DNA of 64,000 bases from Stichopus chloronotus. Lineage: Eukaryota; Echinodermata; Holothuroidea; Aspidochirotida; Stichopodidae. The notes below the pieces were generated by a model, which saw only the letters and a list, made by a program, of their open reading frames with translations, did not search any database and was not told the origin of the DNA. How positions within the stretch are numbered: the stretch's first letter is position 1; each line of letters opens with the position of its first letter. The DNA lies in the NCBI GenBank assembly GCA_021234535.1, contig CM037838.1:7131506-7195505 (forward strand), given 5' to 3'. Below are positions 1 through 13,092 of this stretch, piece after piece. A program made the position numbers and the translations under genes.

Positions 1-707
1 GAGTAGTTTAGGTATTAAATTTTCAGGATGAGGAAGCCATCCTGGGTTTATCGAGCGATCTCACCATTTTGATCGTTGATGTGCAACAGCAAGATTCACT
101 CGGTACTCTTTTCGACAAGTGTTCAGAAGGTATTAAGGGGAAAGTAGACTAATACATCTTAATCGAAACTCAAATTTGATGTTCCCGTCTGACAGATGAG
201 AGTTCATCACCTAGCCTTCTCCACTTTTTCAAAGGGTGGGAGGGGTGAAGGACCTGACCAGCTCCACAGTCAAACAGCTGTACCCAAGCAACCTGAAGCA
301 GATGAGTCCTGAAGCGGGCAACAGGAATCCAAGTTGAAGTCCCCAAGCATGTTAACAATTTGTTCAGGAAAGAGACAAGACCACAAAAAAGTAGATAAAT
401 CGACTGCAATTCAGTTGTGTGAGTGAGTCAATGATAAATAAAACCTCATGGAATTGGAACCCTGCTCCTGAAATTTCAGATACGTGATTCAGCCTATAAT
501 AATCCTATTCTGTTTCAGAGGTGCAGTCAGTGTGATGTGTTGATTCCTTTTCATACTACATTTAAACTTTTGCCAGTTGGTGTGAGTCATCTACTCTTCA
601 AGCACCAGTTTTCATGTAACGTTGCCAATTTTTGTCCTTTGGTCTTGTCAGGAAGATAGAGACAAGGCTCATTAGGCCTTTTACTTTTTTTTTTTTAAAA
701 TGAACAG
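1..707 (+). other. SMG7 intron (5' part outside window)
   Basis: This is non-coding sequence before the first SMG7 exon I can recognise; it ends in the acceptor AACAG at 703-707 after a T-rich run. SMG7 residues that should precede the first exon are not encoded here, so the 5' exons lie upstream of the window. A short open stretch at 28-130 sits between splice-like signals but does not resemble SMG7. Confidence 0.6.
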
Positions 708-3700
708 AGATGAGATGAAGATATTCAAGATGCGAGATGTTGAACTGATCCACTACTTCATCAAATTCCATGCTGTCATCTACATGGCTGGTGGGGAGGC
801 TGGTGAGTGACCATAATCCAGTGGAGCTATTCGCTGTGTTTGAATGCTAAACTCTTTCATGTGCTATGTTTTCCTGGTCAACAAAGTAGCAGAGCAGTTT
901 ATTTCAGTTTATTTCTAAATTCTGGCCAAGTTGGCATCCTTTGAAAATACCGGGTGGAAAATGTTTCTTGCTTGCTCCTGCAAGATAGGGAGCACTTCCC
1001 ACGATGTGTGTCATGTCAATGAAAAAACTGAATAAAACTTTTACCTGAAATATCTGAAGGTCTTAGGAAAATACTGCGATCTTTTTCACAGATTTGCAGA
1101 TCGCATCTACAATCAAAACCAAATTGGAAGAGAACTTCAGAGACCACCTCAGTCAGGAGAGTTTGACAGCTAGGCAGCTGGTGCAGATTATGGCCATCAA
1201 CATCTTTGCCCTGTGTAGCATCAAACAGCTGGATGAAAATGGCGCCCTCCCGAACAAGAAAAACGAAGACGGACCCTCGGATCACGACCACCTCGCGGAC
1301 ACCGCTGATGAAGAACAGTGTTGGAAATTGACCCTTGACCTTACCTGTGAGTTCAGTGCAGTTGGTAATTTAAAATAAGGACAGTAGTTATCATTTGTTT
1401 TATCTGTTGTGGTATGTTATTTTCCTCATCGGTTAGTCATAAGAACCACGCTTGTCAGCTCACTTTACTATATCATGATGAGTAAGTTTATTTGACCTCA
1501 GCTGGGAACTAGGGAACTAAGAACATGCAATAATTCCATATGTACCTTAGGCATTCCCTTCAAAATGTAATCATTTTCCTCGCTGTATTACACTAGACCA
1601 TGGAACACTGGCTCCCCCCCCCCCCCACTGTCATTGAAGCATAGATGAACACAATATTTAATCAGTCCATTTGTCTGTCCTGCCAGATGTTTGATTCATG
1701 ATTTGATGTATTCTTGTGAGTAATTTAAGGCAAATGGCAACTATAGAAACTTGTTTAACTGAAATTTCAATCTAAAAGTTATGCTGTAACGTTTTGGCGT
1801 GGCAATCGTGTGATATACAGTGAAAAAAATCCATTAGGAGAAAGCATTCCTAATTGTCATCTGAACGTATCTTACCTCACTCAGGCCAAACTTGCTCGTG
1901 AGATCTAAGGCACGCTTGCTAAGGTGTAAACTATCTACCAACATAAACTTCTTACAATAGGGAAAACTTTGCTATTCTCATTCTGCTAATAAAATTTTCA
2001 TTGGTTCATTCCCATTGTTTGTTTTGTATTTGATTCCTATTCATTAGAATGCCTTTGTTTTCCAGTGACACTGTCCCAGCTGCTGTTATACCATACCCCA
2101 GTATCACCCAAAGAAGGCCGAGCTTGGCACGGACTGGCGGCCATCGGGGTCCTCTTGGAATGGCTTCAACATCACCCGAAGCTCCTCACAGATGAGACTG
2201 TATACGGAAAGCACCTGTAAGTAATCAGTGCATACCAACTAATTTGAACATTTGTTAGCTCTGAATTTTGTTGCGTGCTACCACAGACATGATTTTGTTA
2301 TCCCACGTGTGTTGGATGGTGCAGGTTTGTGGTGGAATTTTTTCAATCGAACAAGGTTGCTACGGGAACTCATGCAAGTGTTTGTGTTACCTTATGTAGT
2401 AGAAAACTAAAGGAGTTTACAGCCGAAAAACATGGCATTGACAAGTGGCGCATTTCCAAGTGAGTTAACTATATTCTTTAGTTAAAAGCGATTCCACATT
2501 ACAACATATTCATTGTGAGAATTGTTTTGAAAACATCCTCTTGCTGACCCTGTAAATAGCAATTTTTCAACTTCAGAATACCTCATATTCCTTGTCTATG
2601 TCCAATATTTGTGTGGTCATGAAATAAAAATGCATGAGTGTATAGATTTGAAAATACTCATGCAATTGTTGGTGAGATGGCTCACCTGAAAGCCCAACCC
2701 CCCTAAATCCAACCCCCCTTGGGATGTAAGAATTCAAGTTGGGAAAGGATTAGTTTGTTATACAAAAGAACCGACCAAATGTCTGCATCATAGTTCAGAT
2801 TAGGCTCGGGCAAGACACTCGACTCCACTTCAGAGAATTGGCTCCAGCCGGGGAGTCACGATTGGCCCCCTTTTTCCTTGGAGTTACGGCTTCTGTGAAA
2901 CTTTTAAAACAATTAAAATGCACTCATTAAGATTGCTTCTAGTGTGCTGAACAGTTTGAATTTATGTTCTCCTGTAAGTTTGATAATCAACAGCCTTGAA
3001 ACCAAACCTGTTTTTTTTTCCCCTTTGTCTGCAAAGTTGTCAGTTGTCAGAACTACATCAAAATTTTTGTCTGAGAAGTTAGATTATTAGCGAGAATTCC
3101 AATTCTTACTCACCGGTACTAGTCTGGTTTCTTACATTTTTTGATAATTCCTGCTGAAAATATAATATTGTATGTGTTTAGGTGGCAATTACAATGTCAT
3201 TGAAACCAATACTAAGGAGGAGTTGAATACTTGATTCCAGAAATGTTGGAGTCGCCCAGGCCTAAGCTTAAACGTTCACCAAACACGCCTTATTAAGTCA
3301 TTCAGAGCTTCTGTTGGTTCGTTGTTGAAGGACTAGCACTTGCGCCATCTATTTTTTGTGCTTATACTACAACTGTTACTCTTTTTTTAGTTGGAGAAAG
3401 TGTAAGGCTGGGTGAATGAGATGGTGGGTGGGGGTCAGAGCCGTCAACACTCTGCTGTGAATTATTTTATTAACTCTTCATTGTCCACTACATCGAGGCA
3501 CATCATACATATTAGGTGGTTCTGGTCATTGTGAAAACAAAAGTCGAGGTTTCTCACAAAGAACTAAAAACAAAACATGTGAGATGCTAATTGTTAAAGG
3601 TTGTAACTTGCATCTAGAAAAGAGCTAGCTTCATTCAGAAGTTGCAGTTTGAAACCCCGGAATGACAATCCGTTGAAATTTTATTCATATCTATTACTGT

Positions 3701-6700
3701 TTTTGAGATATGACTTTTCAAAGTCATGTGAAAATCCAAAACAGCGTCAGTATTCCTTTTGTTAACTCTGTATCTGAATTACTTGAATGTTGGATTTCAC
3801 ACTGATAAGTGATATCTATATTTTTGAGGAAGAAAATACATGCTTCCAAAATAAAACTGGGCATATAAAATCCTCAATTGTCCATGGACAAGGACAAGTA
3901 AACAAAGGATTAAACATAAGACATATCAAAGGAATCCATCTCTTGATGTCACAAATTTGCATACTTAGCCAATGTTTGTTCTTGATATAGGTGTGAAAGA
4001 GTAATTTGCTTGTGAAATTTTCAATTTTTGATGGATTTTGATGGAATTTTTTGGTTATCTTCAATATTTTCAATGATTAATACCCCCAGCCTTAGTTTTG
4101 TTCTTGTCATTATGATAACGAATGACATGTTTTCCTCAAAATTATTTCCAGTGACTTCAACTCCTGTGGTTGGTATTTTCAGTCCAAATTAGAAGCCCCT
4201 TGTTTAGCATGTGTTACAAAGATTCCCCCTTTTTGCCTATTTGTTCATTCATCACTTATAGATTTCCATTTACTTATTTATTTCTCTATTTGTCGTTGTC
4301 ACCTGCTGCAGGTTTTGGAATCGTCTCGGCAAGTTACTGTCAGTGCTCTCCCAGTTACCTGAGACCAACCGACCCAACCAGAGCACTTTGTGGGAGGATT
4401 TGCTCTTAAATGGCTTCAGACCTCTTCAAGAAGCTCACAGGTAAAGTCTGGTGATATTCTCATATAGTTTTCATATCTTGTCTTCCACTTTCAGTGTCTT
4501 GGTTAACATTGTTATGTCTTCAGAAATGAAATTTGATTTTTGTGAGATGCAGTCATGGGTGGTGTGGCTGTTCTTTCATCTGTCACCACAGGCATCGTCT
4601 TATCATCTGGTGCAGTCCGCATCATGTTAGATTTATTCATCAATCTCTTGGTTTCTCCTAGTCCTCAGGACGTCGTCTGCATCTTTTGCAGAGTTGGTGA
4701 TGATCATGGCAACATTTTGTATGTGCTTGTGTGCATCTGTGCCACTAATATTTGCTGAGAAAGTTGCGGCATGCAACGTCTGTAAATCAAATTGTGTCAT
4801 ATGTTGACATGTCACTGGCAGTTTGGAGAACTGTTGGTGCTTTTTGAAAGGAAGATGGCCTTTAATTTACATCTGATGGTCGGTCTCAATCTGCATGCAT
4901 GTTTTTTTTTTTGTCTAAATGTTGCATATATGAAAATTGCTCAAATTACATACCACAGTCACATTTCCTTGAGCATAACATTTTGTTTGTTCAATACTGT
5001 TGTGTTAAACTGCATATCTTTTTTCAGTGAGTTGGATTTCTCTTCATCAAGAGCCAAGCACCTGACCAAAGAAGAGGGCAACTCTGCCAGGGTGATGCGT
5101 ATCGTCAAGAGTGGTGCTAAGCTGGCTTCTCTACAACCAAGGTATGAACTGTGGTTCTATCCCTAGCTGGGCCACGGGAACACATTTTTTTTTTTCATCC
5201 AAGAGCAGTCTTAAGTCTCTCCCCTCTGAACTGACCTTATGAAAATAAGATACCAAATGTGATCCAAAAATTTTTAAGTTTGTTTTTTCCTGATGTGAAG
5301 TTGTAATGAATAATTTGCTTGCGTGTTCGCTTAGCATCTTGAAATATTGCCCTTCAAGGCCTGAATTTTATATATTTTTTTTTTCAATATTTTGATCAAA
5401 ATGTTGGCTGTATTGTTAGTGTGGCATTTCCACAGTCCCATACATCATAATTAGTTTGAAAGGATCTTACTAGAAGTGTACTACATACATTCCACCCGCC
5501 AGTGCTTAGAAGACTCATGAACTGTGGCTGCCGATTCCCTGGGAGAATGAAGCAAATCCTGAACTCTTTTCGTTCCAGTTTTTTCTGTCGTCAAGCAGCC
5601 TGATTGAAGGATCTGTACCAATGGGGAGTAGAAAACTACACATTATTTGCTGTGTATAGTAGGTGCTGTTCAGCAATCTGACTAAATCCATTCACACAGC
5701 AGTTGTGCTGTTTCTCACATTGTGAAGGAACCAGGTAGGAATTTCGGAATCAGGTGGTAAATGTTGGCGCTGTCCCAAGTAACTGGGTTACCATGACGAC
5801 ACATATACCTTCCAACCATGGAACTGGCAAAACTCTCTCTACTCCTACAGAGGAGTTTGCATGCCACAAGTTTGTCCAGGAAAATGAATTTGTTTTAGTT
5901 CTAAGGGAGTTGACCTTTTATAATCATGTTGGCCAAACATGTCACCCTATGCCCATCGTAGAAAAGAAAAGACAATATCCTTTGGTAGGCTGAAATTTAC
6001 ACATTTCACATCCTTGATAACTCAGAGCAATATTGGTGGATTTCAATGTCGAATGCCTAGCCTTCAAACAGTCTTCTATAGCATTTTTTCTTTGTTGTTA
6101 TATTCATATTGCTGGTGAATCAATGTTTATGAAATAATTATTAAATAGCTTGCTTGTAAGGAGGGATTTATCTCTTGGTAGAGATATGTGTAACATCATA
6201 AAATCAAATGCCTCAACGATTCAGAGGGTTTTCTAACTGTTGGCCATCTTGTATGAACATTACATTTTTATCGTTCATCTTCTCATTGCATTTTTTTCTT
6301 TTTTTTTTGTCTACCCACGAGTAGCCTGCTGTTGATGAAGAAAGGTGACCCAATCTCCTTCAGCAGCCCACAGCACGACGCACAAGCAGAATCAGACAAG
6401 ACTCTGCATCCCCGATCCTCCAAAGCAGCTGCCCTGGCCTTGAGACGCAAGATCCAGCAGGTCAGAGGACGGAGGAATTCTCTGGGGTATGACACAGTAC
6501 CAACCAATCTCGATGGAGAAGACGCCGACGACGATGAAGATGATGATGAGGATGAGGAGGATGATGATGGCGATGATGAATTTGAAGAGATGGAGAGAAT
6601 GACGGTGGGAACCCAGGTGAGCGTGAGAAGTCACGGATGGTTGATTACTGTGGTGTTGTCTGGAATGTAAAACCCTAATCTGTATTCTCCTGAGATTTTT

Positions 6701-9700
6701 GGATCGAGGGGGGTGGCCACACGTGAAACTCGTATGCAATCAAGAGTGATCACCTGGGAGTAATTTGAGAGGAACGGGACTTAAAGGAGAAGGAAACCCT
6801 GGGAATATATTGATGAAAATGAAGCAGAAGTATTTGACAAACATCTTCTCAAAGTTTCATTCAGAGATATCGTTTCCTATCCAAGTGACACCCTTTTGAA
6901 ATTTAGAGAAGGGTGCTTCCATTTTTGCCTAAGTTGAAAGTAAAACAACTTGAGTAAGTCGAATAATGATGTCACATAACCACTGATAGCTAAAATTTTA
7001 ATGCATTTCTCTATATTCTTTACTTATCATTTCTATCAATCCGAAACACACTTATACACACTTTGTGTTCAATTACTGAGGTGTATTATGCAATAATGAA
7101 ATCGATAATACTATGATTTGAATCTATGCATGACTGCTAAAATTTATTGACCGTGAAATATAAAGAAAAACAAAAGCTTTTCAATCACATGTGGTCTGGT
7201 GATGTCATCACAATCTCAAAATGGCAGTTTCCTGATAATTGTGTTATGAACATTCAAGTTGCAATATCCTGGAAAGTAAGCAATGTATTTAACTGAAATT
7301 TGGTAATAGTGTTCACAGTATATTAGTCGCTCATTTATCGTTGTCAAAAGTCCTGACTTGCCTTCTCCTTTAACCTCACCTGCAGAAGTTTTTGATAATT
7401 CACATGCTAAATGATACAAAACAGTGCCACTTAGAGACAATTTCTTGCGCTGCTTGAAATGGCAGTCGCCTATTGTCAACTTCTTGGTGGTAGAGTGGAG
7501 CTTTTTTTGGGGGGGGGGGGGGCAGCAGAATCTTTTGTGGGCATGCTTGTTATTTAAGGGGAACATTAATTTTCCACTGTGGGGTGGGATGCCTTCCCTA
7601 ATACCTCCCTGGGGATCACTGCTTACATAGAGGAAGATATTGATATCATTGCATGCTTGGATCTTGTCAACCTGAAATTAAGGATATGTCATTGCAAGTA
7701 ATAATTCAAAAGTAAGTACCAGCATGCAGACAATTTCATCTGGACTGTGATCTCTATGCAGCGATCATGGCAAGCCGAATGTGCAGTAATTCGATGAACA
7801 GGATCTTTCACTGATAAACTTGGATGTTGGACCGATACACCCAGTTTTCAGACTGATATACCTAGTTTTCAATCTAAAAAAAGGTTTTTCCACCCTGTTT
7901 TTTCAATTAACTCTGGTTATTTTTTTTATTGAAAAACCAAGTACAATGTAGTAAACTTTATTTTTCATTACACAACCTGGGTTGTCAGTGAAAAAAAAAA
8001 AACCTGTTTTTTAAATGATTGTACATTGGGCTTGCCATAAGCGATTTGTGATGGGATATACCCTGTCATAATGTACGTACAATTAGATTCAGCAATGCAA
8101 GGAGTAGTGAGTACATCATACTCAAACATAATGCCATCTTTTGCGTGGATGTGCTCATCATTTAATTTCTGCATGAGACTCTCTTCAAATCTTGATGAAG
8201 AAGTGTTTTCTTTCCTTGTTTCAGGTGATTGAACCAAAGCCCTCATCCAAAACAAATTCACAGGATGCACCAAAAGAGAGAAACAGAGTCTCCTTCAAAC
8301 TGGAGAAGAATATGGTTATCCCTCCACCAACTGTTTCAAAACAGCCACACCAGCCTTCTCCTCCAAATCATCCCTCCCAACAAAACAGACCCCACTTCCC
8401 GCCCCACATGCCTCGTGGTTACCCCGTTCATTACCCCAGACAAGGACCTCCTCAGCAGATGGCCCCTCACCAGGGAACCTATCCGCCTCCATCAGGATGG
8501 AACCCACCAACCATGCCACCGAGACCGCAGTTCCAGAATTTCCGAAATCCTCGTCCTCCCCAACAGGCTCTTGGTCCCCAGGGTCCCTCTCATGGCCCAC
8601 ACATGACCCACGGTCCTCCGATGCATCATGGACCCCAGCAACATCATGGCCCACAGCCACCCCATGGTCCATCAGTGCCACATGGTCCACAGGCACCACA
8701 TGGTGGTCAGCACATGCCACCTCAGATGTGGCAGCAACAACAGCAGCCGCCTCCACCGCAGTCACGTCATATGCCGCCTTTCATGGGTAACCAAACAGGA
8801 CCTCGGTACTCTGGACCACTCCCTGCTCAAAACAGACAGTCGATGTCGCCACAAAACTACACCAACCCTCAGCAGCAGATTTCAAGAGACAGCCCAGTTG
8901 AAGGAGAGCAGCAGAGTCATGAAAGTTTCCCATCACAGCCATGGAATACCCAGATGATGCCTCCAAGTAGAGGATTTGTCAGGAATGGTCCGATGAGGAT
9001 CCCACAGGAAGAGGGCAGAATGCTTGATCCATCAGAGAGGGAACCATCGCGACAGTTTGACAAGAGATCAAGGGGAATGGCCCAATTCAGAGCCCAGCCA
9101 CAAGAGTTCAATCCCAACAGTTATTCTGATGTCCCGCCCAGGTCCCCCTTTGGTCTCGACAATGGACAGACCAAGTCCCCCTTTGGTCATTTGGAGAGGA
9201 ACGGACCGATCGGGAAGCAGGGAGTAGATATGTTCTATGATCAGAGAGGGACTAAGGAGGATGACCAGGTAAGCTTCATGAACTTCCTGAACAACATGCC
9301 ACAAGGTGAGATGGATGGAGGCCAGCACCAGAGAGGTACCAATCTCCGGCAGTCGTCTGCAATGGAACCCCCAAACTACCAGAAAAACTTCTTCAACAGT
9401 GACTACCAGAGAAAATCCTCCGTCGATGACTTTGGAACCTTTTCCCCGCATCAGTTGCCAAGTCCAAATGCAAGGAGCCCCAGCCAAGGATTCTTTGACG
9501 ACAACAGCTTCGGCACGAGACAGGCAAACGGAGAGCTCCCGAGACAAAGGAAGAATGGCAGCCCTTGGAATGACCCACAGGCATCCTCCAGTTTCATGTC
9601 ATCACAACAACAGCAGCAGCAGCAGCAGCAGCAGCCAGGCCAAATGTCTCCAGCAATGGGCAAGCAGGATGAACCACTAGCACTGTTACAACAGCTCATG

Positions 9701-11181
9701 ACACCGCCCTCGTCAGAGTCGACTGCTGTGAGCAGGAGCAGCTGGAGTCTAGGCACTGATGACAGACTGACCCAGAACAATGAATCAACTGGCTTTGTTG
9801 CCGGAGGCAGAACCAACAGGACCCCACCATTTGGACCCAGCTGGCCCCCCGACTCCCCAGGAAGCTGGGCAGGTGGTCAAGAACTTCAGGTACACTCAGT
9901 TCACTTGAAACAGTATGAAAGTTGTCTGTAACATCTGAATCTCTTAGTAAGTCTACTGTCCCACCTATATACCGTATGATTACTACTATTTAAGATATAT
10001 TACACTCTACATAGGTACATACGTTTTAACTTGCTCATATAGTACATCATGCTGATCTTATTTGTGCTTTCTGACATAGATGTCATCACCGGGATTTTCC
10101 CTGATAATTGTCATGTACATTTTCATTTTCATTCCTTACATTTTACATTAAAATGCTGTTTTTTGTTTCGCTCACTTCCACATGTCTGGCATAAATCGTC
10201 CATGTAGTTCCATCGACAGAGCTGTCCAATCACAGTCCTCCATCATTCCTGTAAATTTGCTTCCTTTGTTAATTGTGATGTTTGTTTCTCCTCAGTTCGG
10301 AGATCCGTTTCCCTCGTCTCCTCAGGAGTTGTTGAACCAGGACGGCAGCGGCGGCAGCAGCCGGGTGATCGGCACCAGACGCCAGTCCGGCTCTCTGACT
10401 GCTGACAGTGATGGCACAAACTTCTTCTCTGGAAGTGATAGTACCTACTCCTTGTTCAGTTCACCATCACCGTGGTCTGACAAGAGCAAGAGAGGTATGG
10501 AGAATGACAAGAAAAGGATAAATAAAAAGAATGGAAGGGTCAGAAACATATGAGCAAATGGGAGAGGGTGGTGCTATTGGTGTTCTCTCATAAGGGTTCT
10601 CACTGACTTCACCTTCAATTACGGATAGCAGTATCCGGGAGCCGTGTGACAACCACCTTTATGAATGATGTTAGCTGGATCTGTTATTGATCTGCCACGT
10701 TTGCTTTGCTATTTTCAACCTGTACTCATCTACGCTTGCTGTGTGTCTGTGCTCACAAGATGGACTACACCCATCCAAACATGTATGATTCAATCTGCAG
10801 ACAGTACGGTTTAAATATTTTAGATCGTATCAGTGCCGTTCAGAGTTGGGCTTAACAAGGATCTAGCTTTTCTCTCCAATCTTGAGTACTTTAAGTAATT
10901 GATTGCTAAGCATCTGTGTTCTCTTTATACATTTCTTTATTTCTTTAGTTCTTAATTTTGAGCTGTCTACCCTTTTTCACTTTCAGTGAATCGTTCTTGT
11001 TTGTAAACTTCAACTTGTGTGCCATTCAGTACTATCTTGATCTCATCTGAGGAAGGACTGAGCTGTCCGAAATATTATGAAAGTAAAATTTGTTGGTTCT
11101 GCAACAGGCGTCACTGTATGTTTTGTTTGTGTTTATACCATTTATTTTAATACCAACATGTGGATCACTACATACATGTGT

Positions 11182-11252
<71 letters not shown>

Positions 11253-13092
11253 CACACACATGTATGCTGATTCCAAGCAATTTTGGGATACTTGTTATTT
11301 CTACTGACTTTTTCTTGTCTCATTCCATCAGATTCATTGGGCGGTACTTCTCCCTTCGGCAGCCTCCACCCAAGAGAGGATGACAAACAGGGAACCAGCA
11401 GTAATCTCTTTGGTGGTCTGGGATGGAGTATACCACCTTCAGATCAGATATCTGGTTCCCCAACTAGTACCCTCCTACCAGAAAGAATTCAGGTATCACC
11501 TCTCCTCTCATTCCGTATTAAGTGTGTAATCATAGGTAACCAAGGTACCATTCTGGCGTAATGTTCATCGCAAAAGCTCAAGAACACTCACTGCGTCCAG
11601 AATTATGATTGAAACGATTTGTGTAGACTCACTGAGTCCATATATATTTGAGTGTGTGATGGTTCATCTCATTGGTTGGATATGTTCAAGTGACTAGCTG
11701 TGACTTGTGATAAGTCAACCATATATTCCCTTTCATGCAGAGATAGGGAGTTGAGTTTCCAACCCCCATTAGGTCTCACTGCTGATGGTGATGGTGTTTT
11801 TTATGCCATAATGATGATAGATAATGATTGATAGAACAAAACTAAGACAATGCCTGTCGCTTGGAGATGGCATATCATTTTTTTCAATCAGGAGAGTTAC
11901 CTTCGATGGAAGAAGGCTTTAATAACCGATCATACGTCTAGGTCTGCTTACTGCTTAGACATTACAGTCGAGGTCTACTCACTGATAGTGGTTGTATTAC
12001 TGTTTATCTGTGAAAATTAATGAATCTATATGAGCGTGGTTTTTTTTTTATGTTTGTTTTTTTTAAGTGGATGTGAAACTGAAGTAAAATGTAGACTGAC
12101 TCCTCATAGATTTCTGCAATCGTGAAAATCAAAACGAGTCGAATGTGGGCACTACACGTTTCGATTTTTCCTGATTCATTTGTTCGTTATTGTGCCATAG
12201 GAGTTTATATCATTGTGATTTTATTAGCTTTGAAAGTGACGTATAGTTATCTGTTTCAAAAGAGGATAGCTTGCTAGTGGTGAGTCAGTTTTCTTGTCAG
12301 TTGTCCCCAAAGTGGGAGAAGCTGTAAGTCTACATCCTGCAAACATCAGCAGTAGCCACTGTCATGACATTTCAAAAAATTTGTACCAAAAGTTACGTAA
12401 TCGCAAGGCGGGATGTCTCCAATTTGAATTATCTTTAAAACGTACCTAAAGCTGAAGATTTGAAAACTATTTATCAAGAAAGCTTATCAAAATGAATTCA
12501 AATGGTTCAACTCCCATCTTCAAAAGACGTTCCTTAGCCAAAAAATTAAATATTGCTGTATATTAACTCAATTTAAAATTTGAAGTGGTAACTTTTGCAA
12601 TAGATGTGATGTGATTCTTGTACTACTCAGTTTTTTTGTCTTTCTATTCTTTTTGAAGAAAGGGATGGATGGAGGGAGGGACAGGTGGATTGATGGATGG
12701 GGGGTGTTATATAGTTAGGTAGGTAGGTAGGTTGGTAGGTAGGTTGGTAGTTAGGTTGGTAGGTAGGTTGTTGGTAGGTAGATAGGTTGGTTGGTAGTTA
12801 TGGAGAGATGGATGGGTGGACGGACAAATGGAAAGACGGACAAACGGACGGACGGATGGATGAAGCAAATATAACAAAACTTGACTGCATGCACTCTGTG
12901 TGGTTTTTATTATTCATCTCTGCTTAAAAGTTATTTCCTTTTACATCCAAGTACTCTGTCTCTTGATGTCCTTCTACCTCTTCTTCATTCTCCTTTTCAA
13001 CCACACAGTCAATCTGGTCGAGCCCCGCGAGCTCCGGCGGTGTGGAGCCCCCGAACATGGACAAATTGCTGAGAGACAAACCAGAGACTTGA
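708..13092 (+). CDS. SMG7: SMG7 / EST1C nonsense-mediated mRNA decay factor (C-terminal ten exons, 5'-partial)
   Basis: SMG7 binds phosphorylated UPF1 through an N-terminal 14-3-3-like domain (not in the window) and recruits the CCR4-NOT deadenylase through its C-terminal proline-rich region, in the cytoplasm. Exons: 708-802, 1092-1346, 2066-2216, 4312-4440, 5028-5141, 6325-6616, 8225-9889, 10296-10494, 11332-11492, 13009-13092; all junctions are GT-AG and in phase, giving about 1,048 residues. Exon 1 starts with RDEMKIF and FIKFHAVIY, matching the start of the SMG7 helical domain; exons 2-5 continue it (RQLVQIMAINIF, LLEWLQHHP). Exon 6 carries an acidic tract. Exon 7 is a single 555-codon block rich in Pro, Gln, His and Gly. 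Conserved C-terminal motifs are YSLFSSPSPWS in exon 8 and SIWSS in the last exon, as in vertebrate SMG7. The apparent ATG at 8192 is intronic; the exon starts at 8225 after TTTCAG. Confidence 0.9.
3620..4110. repeat. Dispersed repeat, copy 1 (SMG7 intron 3)
   Basis: This segment resembles 35430-35915 in the same orientation. Shared landmarks include GATAAGTGATAT with a following T-rich stretch (3806 and 35608), a GGGCATAT block, TTGATGTCACAAATTTGCAT against TTGACGTTACAAATATGCAT, then CAATGTTT and a shared ATTAATAC. No coding potential is visible. Confidence 0.5.
6511..6600 (+). repeat. Acidic Asp/Glu tract coded by GAN repeats in SMG7 exon 6
   Basis: A run of GAT, GAG and GAC codons encodes a near-continuous acidic stretch of about 28 residues. 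It lies between the helical domain and the proline-rich C-terminal half. I recall no comparable tract at this position in human SMG7, so it looks like a lineage-specific disordered insertion. Confidence 0.8.
7761..8045. repeat. Foldback element in SMG7 intron 6
   Basis: The arm at 7761-7829 pairs imperfectly with the reverse complement of 7976-8045. Shared landmarks are ATGGCAAGCC, AATGT, AACAGG and TTTCACTGA. The centre is T/A-rich with repeated AAAACC/GGTTTT tracts. It ends about 180 bp before the acceptor of exon 7. It could be a MITE remnant; no target-site duplication is evident. Confidence 0.55.
8590..8715 (+). repeat. His-Gly-Pro repeat region in SMG7 exon 7
   Basis: The tripeptide HGP (or HG with a nearby Pro) recurs every six to eight residues, about eight times, with intervening His, Gln and Met. 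The codons vary, so this is a protein-level repeat and not a pure microsatellite. It sits in the disordered Pro/Gln-rich part that in SMG7 proteins contacts the deadenylation machinery. Confidence 0.7.
9605..9634 (+). repeat. CAG repeat coding ten glutamines in SMG7
   Basis: Two CAA codons followed by eight CAG codons encode ten consecutive Gln. The eight-unit CAG run is pure and therefore likely to vary in length between individuals. Confidence 0.85.
11171..11266. repeat. (AT)n microsatellite inside a perfect 15-bp inverted repeat
   Basis: A pure AT run of about 66 bp is flanked by CATACATGTGTGTGA at 11171-11185 and its exact reverse complement at 11252-11266, so the 96-bp block is essentially one palindrome. 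It lies in the SMG7 intron between exons 8 and 9. Confidence 0.9.
12661..12865. repeat. GGAT/TAGG-type microsatellite cluster
   Basis: Interspersed GGAT, GGTAGGTA, GGTTGGTA and GGACGGAC tetranucleotides fill most of this stretch. It lies in the last SMG7 intron, ending about 145 bp before the final exon. The strand is strongly purine-biased. Confidence 0.8.

Noticed and set aside
28..130. Open stretch after TTTTCAG and before GTATTA, as a possible SMG7 exon
   Set aside because: The translation (starting DEEAILGLSSDLT) does not resemble SMG7 sequence expected before RDEMK, and the donor is weak.
8316..8765. 149-codon minus-strand ORF, and other long frames over SMG7 exon 7
   Set aside because: They lie opposite or out of frame with the real exon; the length comes from the biased codon content of the Pro/Gln/His region.
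11032..11307. ORFs with Tyr-Ile repeats on both strands
   Set aside because: They are translations of the (AT)n palindrome.
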